Made by a program: the position numbers and the translations under genes
DNA from: Actinospica durhamensis
GTDB lineage: Bacteria; Actinomycetota; Actinomycetes; Streptomycetales; Catenulisporaceae
DNA length: 33,153 nt
Assembly (NCBI RefSeq): GCF_018139695.1
Contig: NZ_JAGSOG010000078.1
Location: 1-33,153 of the forward strand
Reading direction: 5' to 3'
In this document: in pieces, positions 1 through 6,321 of the stretch
How the letters are laid out: each line of letters starts with the position of its first letter
How positions within the stretch are numbered: position 1 is the stretch's first letter
Notes under the pieces: generated by a model
Seen by the model: the letters and a program-made list of their open reading frames with translations, nothing else
Told to the model about the DNA's origin: nothing
Database searches by the model: none

Positions 1-61
1 GGCGCGAGGTGCCGCCGATATGGGGCGGTACGGGGGAGTTCAGGGGTGGTCGCGGGCGAGA

Positions 62-1990
62 TCAGACGCCGTAGCGGGTCTTGAGTTGATCCGCGTACGC
101 CTGGTACGTCTGGAGTTTCGCGGACAGTGCGGCGACGGCGTCGGTCTCGCCGCTCGCGCCCAGGCGCATCAGGTCGGACTTCATCTGTTTGATCATGCGC
201 ACAGTGGAGTCCTTGCGCACGGCCGAGATCGTGGCCGCGACGTAGTGCGGCTCGACGGCGGTGGGCTGCTTCGGGTTCTGCTTGGCGTGCAGCCGCTCGA
301 CGGTGAGTTCGTTGATCAGGCGGCGTTCGAGATCGTCGGTGGCGTGTTCGTTCACGGCCGCGCGGAACGCGTCCTCGCTCACGGCCGCGCCGCAGCCGCC
401 GGCCTTGGCGATGACACCGGCGATGGCGGCGTAGCGCGCGACGGTGAACTCGGTGAGTTCGAGTTCGTCGAAGCCGGCCGCGGTCTTGGGATGCTGGAGC
501 GCGACCTTGAGCGCCTCGCGCTGGCGGAACTGATCGGCGACGGGCACGGCTTCCTGCGGGATGCGGGGCACTACCTGCGGCTGCTGCTGTGGCCGCTGCT
601 GCTGTTGCTGTTGTTGGGGCGCGCGGGCGCCGCCGGTGACGGAGGCCTGCTCGCGGCGGGGGGCGGCCCGGCGGATCTCGGCGCGCACCAGGTCCTCCTC
701 GAGGCCGAGCCAGCCGGACAGCTGCCGGCCGTAGCCCTGGCGCAGCGCGTCGTCGCGGATGCCGGCCACCACGGGGGCGGCCGCTCGCAGGGCACTGACC
801 TGGCCTTCGGGGGTGTCAAGGTTGTGTTCGGCGAGCCTGGCGCGGATCACGAACTCGAACAGCAGCACGCCGGAGTCGACCAGGTCCCGTACCGCCGCGT
901 CGCCGCGGGCCATGCGCAGATCGCAGGGGTCGAGGCCGTCCGGCTGGACGGCGACGTACGTCTGGGTCACCCAGCGCTGGTCCTCGGCGAAGGCGCGCAC
1001 GGCGGCCTTCTGGCCGGCCGCGTCGCCGTCGAAGGTGAACACGATCTTGGCACCGAGGAACTGGTTCCGGTCCCCGGTGAGACGCCGCAGTATCTTGATG
1101 TGCTCCTCGCCGAAGGAGGTGCCGCAGGTGGCGATCGCGGTGCCCTCGCCGGCCAGGTGGCAGGCCATGACGTCGGTGTAGCCCTCGACCACCACGGCGC
1201 GCTGGGTGGTGGCGATCTCGCGGCGGGCCAGGTCGAGGCCGTAGAGCACGGAGGACTTCTTGTAGAGCGGGGTCTCCGGGGTGTTGAGGTACTTGGGAGA
1301 GTCCTTGTCCTCGCTCAGCCGCCGGCCGCCGAAGCCGATGATCTCCCCGCCCACGTCGGCGATCGGCCAGATCAGCCGGTGTCGGAAGCGGTCGATCAGG
1401 CCGCGCTGGCCCTGCGAGGCGAGGCCCGCGGTCATCAGTTCCTTGTCGGTGAAACCGCGCGTGTGCAGGTGGCGGACGAGGTGGTCCCAGCCCTCGGGCG
1501 CGTAGCCGAGCCGGAAGCGGTCGGCCGCGCCCTGGTCGAAGCCGCGTTCGGCCAGCAGTTCGCGCCCGATCCGCGCGCCCGGGGAGCCGAGCTGTTCGCG
1601 GTAGTACTGTGCGGCGGCCTGGTTGGCCTCGAGCAGTCTGGCCCGTTCGCTGCCGCCCTCGACCCGCTTGTTGTAGTAGGCGCCCTCGACGTAGCGCAGT
1701 TCGATCCGGGCGCGTTTGGCGAGGCGTTCGACGGCCTCGTTGAAGCTCAGGCCCTCGACCTTGGTGATGAAGGTGATCACATCGCCCCCCTCGCCGCAGC
1801 CGAAGCAGTAGTACATGCCGCGGGCGGGGGTGACGTTGAAGGAGGGGGAGCGCTCGTCGTGGAACGGACACAGGCCCTTGAGATTCCCGCCGCCGGCCGT
1901 GCGCAGCTGGAGGTACTCCCCGATGACGTCGGCGATGGCGGACGCGTCGCGCACCGCGCGCACGTCCTCGTCCCTGATCCGACCGGCCAT
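62..1990 (-). CDS. dnaG: DNA primase DnaG
   Basis: Replicative primase that makes the RNA primers extended by DNA polymerase III at the fork. The 642-residue product has the CHC2 zinc ribbon near the N terminus (C41, H44, C62, C65, in CPFHDERSPSF and YYCFGCGEGGD). The catalytic core follows, with a TOPRIM domain showing VVVEGYTD (E269) and FDGDAAG (D321, D323) as metal-binding acidic residues. A glutamine-rich linker of about 15 residues near position 460 separates the core from the C-terminal DnaB-binding region. Length and domain order are normal for actinobacterial DnaG. It is the last gene of a minus-strand run after the exporter and dGTPase genes, 86 bases below the latter. Family assignment is secure; the poly-Q linker is the only unusual detail. 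Confidence 0.97.
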   Translation of the reverse strand: MAGRIRDEDVRAVRDASAIADVIGEYLQLRTAGGGNLKGLCPFHDERSPSFNVTPARGMYYCFGCGEGGDVITFITKVEGLSFNEAVERLAKRARIELRYVEGAYYNKRVEGGSERARLLEANQAAAQYYREQLGSPGARIGRELLAERGFDQGAADRFRLGYAPEGWDHLVRHLHTRGFTDKELMTAGLASQGQRGLIDRFRHRLIWPIADVGGEIIGFGGRRLSEDKDSPKYLNTPETPLYKKSSVLYGLDLARREIATTQRAVVVEGYTDVMACHLAGEGTAIATCGTSFGEEHIKILRRLTGDRNQFLGAKIVFTFDGDAAGQKAAVRAFAEDQRWVTQTYVAVQPDGLDPCDLRMARGDAAVRDLVDSGVLLFEFVIRARLAEHNLDTPEGQVSALRAAAPVVAGIRDDALRQGYGRQLSGWLGLEEDLVRAEIRRAAPRREQASVTGGARAPQQQQQQQRPQQQPQVVPRIPQEAVPVADQFRQREALKVALQHPKTAAGFDELELTEFTVARYAAIAGVIAKAGGCGAAVSEDAFRAAVNEHATDDLERRLINELTVERLHAKQNPKQPTAVEPHYVAATISAVRKDSTVRMIKQMKSDLMRLGASGETDAVAALSAKLQTYQAYADQLKTRYGV

Positions 1991-2076
1991 GCTCGGAGTC
2001 TACTGGGGGGTGGCGACACCGTGACGAAGCGGACGGCGGGCGGCGCGGGGCGAGCGCGGCGAAGGGGCGCGGAGCG

Positions 2077-3324
2077 TCACTTTCCGGCCGTGACCAGCAA
2101 CGTTCGGTAGCAGGCGTAGGCGGAGGCGTCGGTGAATCCGGCCACCTGGTCGACCACGATCCGCAGCCTGGCCGCGTCGTCGGGGGCGGCGGCGTGGAGG
2201 GCGGCGAAGGGCAGGTCGAGCTGGTCGGGGCGCTCGGCGAGGCGGGCGACGAGGTCCCGGATCAGGTCGCTCTGGGTGCGGCGCAGCGTGAGCGCGCGGT
2301 CGGTCTCCATCACGTAGCGGGCCGCGACGGCCTTGAGCAGCTCGCACTCGAGCCGGGTCTCGCGCGGGACGACGAGGCGGGCGGCGTAGCGGCGGTGCGG
2401 TCCGGGACCGAACTCGGCGCGGGTGGCGCGCACCACGGGGCGGCAGAAGCGGCCGATCAACTCGCTGGAGGTGCGCTTGAGCCGGGCCTGGGCGGCGAAG
2501 GAGCCGTCGAACTCGATGGGCCACCACTCCAGCGCCTGGAGCCGGTCGAGGGCGGCGGCGAGTTCCTCGGTGCCGGCGTCCGGGGCGTAGCCGAGGGTGC
2601 GGGCGAACAGGGCCTCGCGCTCCTCGGGGATGGTCAGCCGCTTCGGGTCGACCTTGCCCGAGTACACCGCGTCCTCGAGGTCGTGCACCGAGTAGGCGAC
2701 GTCGTCGGACCAGTCCATGATCTGCGCCTCGAAGCACTTGGCCGTGGCGTACTCGGGCGGGGTGGCGGCGCGCACCCAGCGGAAGACGGGCAGATCGTCG
2801 CGGTAGACGCCGAACTTCCGCTCGCCCTCGCGGCGGCGCCAGGGGTACTTGGTGGTCGCGTCCAGCAGGGCGCGGGTGGCGTTGATCCCGGCCGAGCGGC
2901 CGTCGGCGGTGATGATCTTGGCCTCGAGCCTGCTCATGATCCGCAGGTTCTGCGCGTTGCCCTCGAAGCCGCCGACGGCCGCGGCCACGGAGTCGAGCGC
3001 GGCCTCGCCGGTGTGGCCGAAGGGCGGGTGGCCGAGGTCGTGGGCCAGGCAGGCGCCCTCGACCAGGTCCGGGTCGGCGCCGAAGGCCCCGGCCAGTTCC
3101 CGGCCGATCTGGGCCACCTCGAGGGAGTGGGTCAGCCGGGTGCGCGGGAAGTCGGACTCGCCGGGGGCCACCACCTGGGTCTTGCCGGCCAGCCGGCGCA
3201 GGGCCGCGCTGTGCAGGATCCGGGCGCGGTCGCGCTGGAACGGGGTGCGGTCGCCCACCCCGCGCTTCTCCCCGCTGACCGGCTCCACGGCGTAACGCTC
3301 GATGTCCGACGGCTCGTAGTCCAC
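2077..3324 (-). CDS. dgt: Deoxyguanosinetriphosphate triphosphohydrolase-like protein (HD domain)
   Basis: HD-superfamily phosphohydrolase of the dGTPase family, which hydrolyses dNTPs to deoxynucleoside plus triphosphate and so adjusts nucleotide pools. The 415-residue product has the expected motif order: RTRLTHSLEV with H66, then ACLAHDLGHPPFGHTGE with H95-D96 as the HD pair, and a downstream DWSDDVAYSVHD metal/substrate segment. The N-terminal YAVEPVSGEKRGVGDRTPFQRDRARILHS block is typical of the actinobacterial form. It starts 9 bases after the exporter stop and lies just upstream of dnaG, an arrangement that puts nucleotide-pool control next to priming. The actual substrate preference (dGTP or all dNTPs) cannot be told from sequence. 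Confidence 0.93.
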   Translation of the reverse strand: MDYEPSDIERYAVEPVSGEKRGVGDRTPFQRDRARILHSAALRRLAGKTQVVAPGESDFPRTRLTHSLEVAQIGRELAGAFGADPDLVEGACLAHDLGHPPFGHTGEAALDSVAAAVGGFEGNAQNLRIMSRLEAKIITADGRSAGINATRALLDATTKYPWRRREGERKFGVYRDDLPVFRWVRAATPPEYATAKCFEAQIMDWSDDVAYSVHDLEDAVYSGKVDPKRLTIPEEREALFARTLGYAPDAGTEELAAALDRLQALEWWPIEFDGSFAAQARLKRTSSELIGRFCRPVVRATRAEFGPGPHRRYAARLVVPRETRLECELLKAVAARYVMETDRALTLRRTQSDLIRDLVARLAERPDQLDLPFAALHAAAPDDAARLRIVVDQVAGFTDASAYACYRTLLVTAGK

Positions 3325-3333
3325 GGCCCCACG

Positions 3334-4776
3334 CTATCGCTCCGCGCCGACCCGGCCACCGAAGGCGATCACGGCGAGCGGCAGTGCCGCGCCGACGAGG
3401 GTGACCGACGCGGTGGCGGGCAGATCGGTGACGCCGACCGCGCTGACCACGGCCACGCCGAGCGCGGAGCCGGCCTGGCGGGCGGCGTAGAGCGCGCCCT
3501 GTCCGGTCGCGGCGTACCGGGCAGGCGCGGCGACGGACAGTTCGGCGGTGACGGAAGGCACGACCTGGGTGGCGGCGAGGGAGAAGACCAGCGCGGCCAG
3601 GGCGTAGCCCCACAGCGGGGCGTGCGCGCCGAGCCCGACGAGCAGCAGGGCGCCGACGAGGTAGGTGGCGAAGCCGCTCAGCAGCATCCGGCGGGCACCG
3701 AACCGGCCGATGGCGCGGGTGGTCAGCGGCGGCACCACGGACATGGGCAGGGTGGCCGGGAGGAAGAAGAGCCCTGTTTCGAGCGCGCTCAGGCCGCGCA
3801 CCGACTCCAGCCAGATCGCGAGGGCGAACCAGAGTCCGTACCACAGGAAGTTGGTGGCCAGTGCGCACCAGATCGCGGTGCGCACGCGGGCGAGCGAGAG
3901 CAGCGCGGGCGGCAGGGCGGGTGACTCGGCCCGGCGTTCGACGAACGCGAGCGCGGCGAAGGAGAGTACGGATACACCGAACGCGGCCAACGCGGCGGGG
4001 GCGAGCCAGCCGGATTCGCCGGCGTCGATCAGGCCGAAGGTGAGTGTGCCGAGGCCGAGCACGGTCAGCAGCAGGCCGACGCCGTCCACCCGGGTGCGCG
4101 GGCCGCGCGCGGGTTCGCCGATGCCGCGGATGAGCCGGAATCCGAGCAGGGCGAAGGGCGGATTGACCAGGAAGATCAGCCGCCAGGACGCGGTGGAGCC
4201 GCCGGCCAGCAGCAGCCCGCCGAGGGCCGGACCCGCGGCCAGGCCCAGCGTGGTCACCGCGGCCCAGGACCCGACCGCGCGCACCCGCCGGGCCGGGTCG
4301 GGGTAGAGCACGCGCAGCAGCGTCAGGCTGGCCGGCATCAGTCCGGCCGCGCTCACGCCGAGCAGGGCGCGGCCGAGGATGAGGGTGGCGGAGTTCGGGG
4401 CGAGTGCGCACAGCACAGAGAACAGTGCGAAGGCGATCAGGGCGACGCGGAAGACGCGGCGGGAGCCGAAGCGGTCGGACAGGGCGCCGGCCGCGAGCAG
4501 CAGACCACTGACGACCACGGTGTAGGAGTCCGCGGTCCACGGCAGCGCCGCCGGGGAGGAGTGCAGGTCCGTGCCGATGCGGGGCAGCGCGACGTTCAGG
4601 ACGGTGGCGTCGAAGTTGACCAGGAGCAGGCCGAGGGTGATGCCGAAGAACCGGGACCTGGCCTTGGGATCGGCTGCAATTTCGATCCGGGCACCGGCGC
4701 CGGCCACGTCCGCGGCGGCCCCGGTGGCCGCGGGGCCGGGCTCCGGCGCGGCCTGGGGAAGCGAGATCGTCGTCAT
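3334..4776 (-). CDS. MFS transporter, DHA2-like drug efflux family
   Basis: Proton-coupled exporter of the major facilitator superfamily, in the cytoplasmic membrane, 480 residues. Hydrophobic helices start after about 40 polar residues. NFDATVLNVALP in the first helix and the WTADSY segment are characteristic of DHA2 (EmrB/QacA-like) exporters. GALSDRFGSRRVFRV is motif A in the loop between helices 2 and 3, and GLAAGPALGGLLL is the proline/glycine motif C of antiporters. The gene is divergent from a LysR regulator with only 91 bases between them, containing a palindrome, so local control by that regulator is likely. The substrate is unknown. The gene runs into dgt with a 9-base gap, so an exporter transcript may read into dgt-dnaG. 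Confidence 0.9.
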   Translation of the reverse strand: MTTISLPQAAPEPGPAATGAAADVAGAGARIEIAADPKARSRFFGITLGLLLVNFDATVLNVALPRIGTDLHSSPAALPWTADSYTVVVSGLLLAAGALSDRFGSRRVFRVALIAFALFSVLCALAPNSATLILGRALLGVSAAGLMPASLTLLRVLYPDPARRVRAVGSWAAVTTLGLAAGPALGGLLLAGGSTASWRLIFLVNPPFALLGFRLIRGIGEPARGPRTRVDGVGLLLTVLGLGTLTFGLIDAGESGWLAPAALAAFGVSVLSFAALAFVERRAESPALPPALLSLARVRTAIWCALATNFLWYGLWFALAIWLESVRGLSALETGLFFLPATLPMSVVPPLTTRAIGRFGARRMLLSGFATYLVGALLLVGLGAHAPLWGYALAALVFSLAATQVVPSVTAELSVAAPARYAATGQGALYAARQAGSALGVAVVSAVGVTDLPATASVTLVGAALPLAVIAFGGRVGAER

Positions 4777-4820
4777 GGCTCGAGGATCTCCGGGGCGCGG
4801 CGGAGCGGACAGGCCGTGCC

Positions 4821-4847
4821 TCCGATGGGGGTATCGGAGTTTCCGAT
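4821..4847. promoter_or_regulatory. LysR operator candidate between MFS exporter and LysR gene
   Basis: Three half-sites: TCCGAT (4821-4826), ATCGGA (4833-4838) and TCCGAT (4842-4847). The last two form ATCGGA-GTT-TCCGAT, which fits the T-N11-A LysR-box rule exactly; the first two form a second inverted repeat with a 6-base spacer. A TCAGAAT hexamer-like -10 (4856-4861) lies 7 bases before the LysR ATG and no Shine-Dalgarno is visible, so the regulator may be translated from a leaderless mRNA and the box would overlap its own promoter. Confidence 0.6.
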
Positions 4848-4867
4848 GGCCGTGTCAGAATGACCGT

Positions 4868-5917
4868 ATGGAGGCCAGACACCTGCGCGCGTTCCTCGCG
4901 GTACTCGAGTGCGGCGGGATCGCGGCCGCGGCCGAGCGGCTCGGCTTCGCCCAGTCCAGCGTGAGCGACCAGCTGCGCGGGCTCGAGCAGGAACTCGGCG
5001 TGGCGGTGCTGCGCCGCACCAGTACCGGTACCGCGCCGACCCCGGCCGGGGATCGGCTCGCCCCGCTGGCGCGCCAGTGGCTCGAGCTCGACGCGCGGCT
5101 GCGGCGGGAGGTGGCCGGGGCCAGGCCGTTGCTGCGCATCGGGGTGGTGGAGTCGCTGGCCACCGAATGGCTGCCGGATCTGCTCACCGCCTTCGAGTTC
5201 GGCGCGAGCGGCGGGGGTCCGGTCGCGGACACGGCGCTGAGCGTCGGCACGCGCTTCCAGGTGGCCGAGGATCTCGAGGCCGGCCGGATCGACCTCGGTT
5301 TCCTGTTCGACAACGGGATCGCGAGCGCGCTGGCGCACACGACGGTGGGCCAGGACCAGGTGACGCTGGTGGCCGCGCCGGACCATCCGCTGGCCCGGGA
5401 CGGGCGGCCGGTGACCCGGGATGCGTTGATGGGGGCCGAGTTCCTGGTCGCGGACCACGGCTGCACCTCGCGCTACCTGCTCGACCAGTATGGCCGCGAC
5501 ATCGGGCCGTTCACCCGGGTGGGCATGATCACCGGCTCCACCGCGACGCTGCGGCGCATCGTGGCCAACGGGCGCGGGGTGACGATGGTGCCGCATCTGG
5601 TGGTACGCCGGGAGATCGAGGACGGCGAGCTGGTGGAGTTGAAGCTGGCGCCGGAGTGCTCGCTGCGGCTGGCCCGGGTGGGCATCGAGGCGCGCTGGCA
5701 GTCGGGCCTCGGCGCGGCGGAGGCGCCGTTGCAGGCGTTGCTGCGCCTGGCCCGGCGGCACTGTCCGCTGCCGGCGCCCGCCGCGAGCCGCGCCACGCCC
5801 GAGGCCACCCCCGCCAACGCGAAAAGCACCGCCGGACGGGCCGCGAGTACGGGCCCGAACACCGCCGCGATCCCTACCGTGGCGCGCCCCTCGCGCGCCA
5901 CGCGCCGTGCCGCGTAA
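4868..5917 (+). CDS. LysR family transcriptional regulator
   Basis: DNA-binding regulator of 349 residues. The N-terminal winged helix-turn-helix begins at the first residue (MEARHLRAFLAVLECGGIA, then AAERLGFAQSSVSDQLRGLEQELG), which fixes the ATG at 4868 against a much longer upstream open frame with no coding character. Residues from about 85 to 295 form the periplasmic-binding-protein-like effector domain (LLRIGVVESLATEWLPDLL, LDLGFLFDN-type segments, GRGVTMVPHLVV). The last 50 residues are a low-complexity Ala/Pro/Thr tail beyond the usual LysR length. It is divergent from the MFS exporter over a double inverted repeat, so it probably controls the exporter and itself. The inducer is unknown. 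Confidence 0.92.
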   Translation: MEARHLRAFLAVLECGGIAAAAERLGFAQSSVSDQLRGLEQELGVAVLRRTSTGTAPTPAGDRLAPLARQWLELDARLRREVAGARPLLRIGVVESLATEWLPDLLTAFEFGASGGGPVADTALSVGTRFQVAEDLEAGRIDLGFLFDNGIASALAHTTVGQDQVTLVAAPDHPLARDGRPVTRDALMGAEFLVADHGCTSRYLLDQYGRDIGPFTRVGMITGSTATLRRIVANGRGVTMVPHLVVRREIEDGELVELKLAPECSLRLARVGIEARWQSGLGAAEAPLQALLRLARRHCPLPAPAASRATPEATPANAKSTAGRAASTGPNTAAIPTVARPSRATRRAA

Positions 5918-6146
5918 CAAGCATGCAACACATTCCTCGTACGGCGGCGGCGCGGGTTTGAAGGCAGGAGACTGATTCCGTACGCGGCCGTCCTGGCGGG
6001 TCCGCGCACGCGGGAGGCCGTGAGCGTTCGCGGCTCGACCTCGACCGGCGGCTCGGCGGCAAGGGTCGAGGGCGGGCAGGAGCGGAGCGTGTGGTAGCGC
6101 AGCGGGAGCGCGTATTCACGCTACGAGATGACACCCGGCTTCGATT

Positions 6147-6177
6147 TTGCCGATTCTTAACAGATCTCGGATAGACT
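6147..6177 (+). promoter_or_regulatory. Possible promoter of the GT2-GT39 operon
   Basis: TTGCCG (6147-6152) and TAGACT (6172-6177) are separated by 19 bases, slightly longer than the usual 17-18, within the only AT-richer stretch of the region. It would give a leader of about 138 bases before the TTG start at 6322. This is a match by eye only. Confidence 0.35.
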
Positions 6178-6231
6178 CCTGACCCGTTGAGAGCATCCAG
6201 CCGAGCAAGCAGCCGTCTGTTCTCGTGCGTT

Positions 6232-6294
6232 CCCTGTCCTGCATGGTGGTCACGACAGGGCTCTGACCGCGTCGCCCTGGGGGGTCGGACGCGG
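6232..6294 (+). ncRNA. Candidate structured 5' leader: two tandem 7-bp hairpins
   Basis: CCCTGTC (6232-6238) pairs perfectly with GACAGGG (6254-6260) around a 15-base loop. Six bases later CCGCGTC (6267-6273) pairs perfectly with GACGCGG (6288-6294) around a 14-base loop. The pair ends 13 bases before the GGGGAGGG ribosome binding site of the GT2 gene. I could not match the consensus of the c-di-GMP, c-di-AMP or other actinobacterial riboswitches I know. It may be a regulatory leader or chance pairing in GC-rich DNA. Confidence 0.3.
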
Positions 6295-6321
6295 ATCCGA
6301 AGGGTTGGGGAGGGCTTTGCT

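Larger units (their letters stand above)
5918..6321. other. 404-base intergenic region upstream of the GT2 gene
   Basis: No convincing gene on either strand; the minus-strand open frame here reads as a shadow of the GT2 gene. The first 230 bases hold short GC-rich inverted repeats such as GTAGCG (6094-6099) with CGCTAC (6119-6124). The second part becomes less GC-rich (6141-6180) and holds a possible promoter followed by two hairpins, listed separately. Confidence 0.6.

Noticed and set aside
20-2110. Long plus-strand open frame of 696 codons over dnaG
   Set aside because: It is antisense to a full and well-conserved dnaG, has a Gly/Ala/Val/Leu-biased composition without domains, and reflects the third-position GC bias of the real gene.
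2000-5920. 1306-codon minus-strand open frame
   Set aside because: It spans dgt, the MFS gene and the oppositely oriented LysR gene in a different frame and is very Arg/Pro-rich, typical of a GC-rich shadow frame.
6086-6160. tRNA-like segment
   Set aside because: TAGCGC-AGCGGGA-GCGC resembles a D-arm and GGCTTCGATTTTGCC a T-arm, but the anticodon loop lacks T33, the anticodon stem does not pair and no acceptor stem is found.
6178-6321. c-di-GMP or c-di-AMP riboswitch before the GT2 gene
   Set aside because: I looked for the conserved cores of the GEMM and ydaO classes and did not find them; only simple hairpins are present.
6187-6321. Upstream ATG start for the GT2 gene
   Set aside because: Residues encoded here (Arg/Ser/Cys-rich) do not resemble GT2 N termini, the DNA forms the leader hairpins, and TTG 6322 has a good ribosome binding site.
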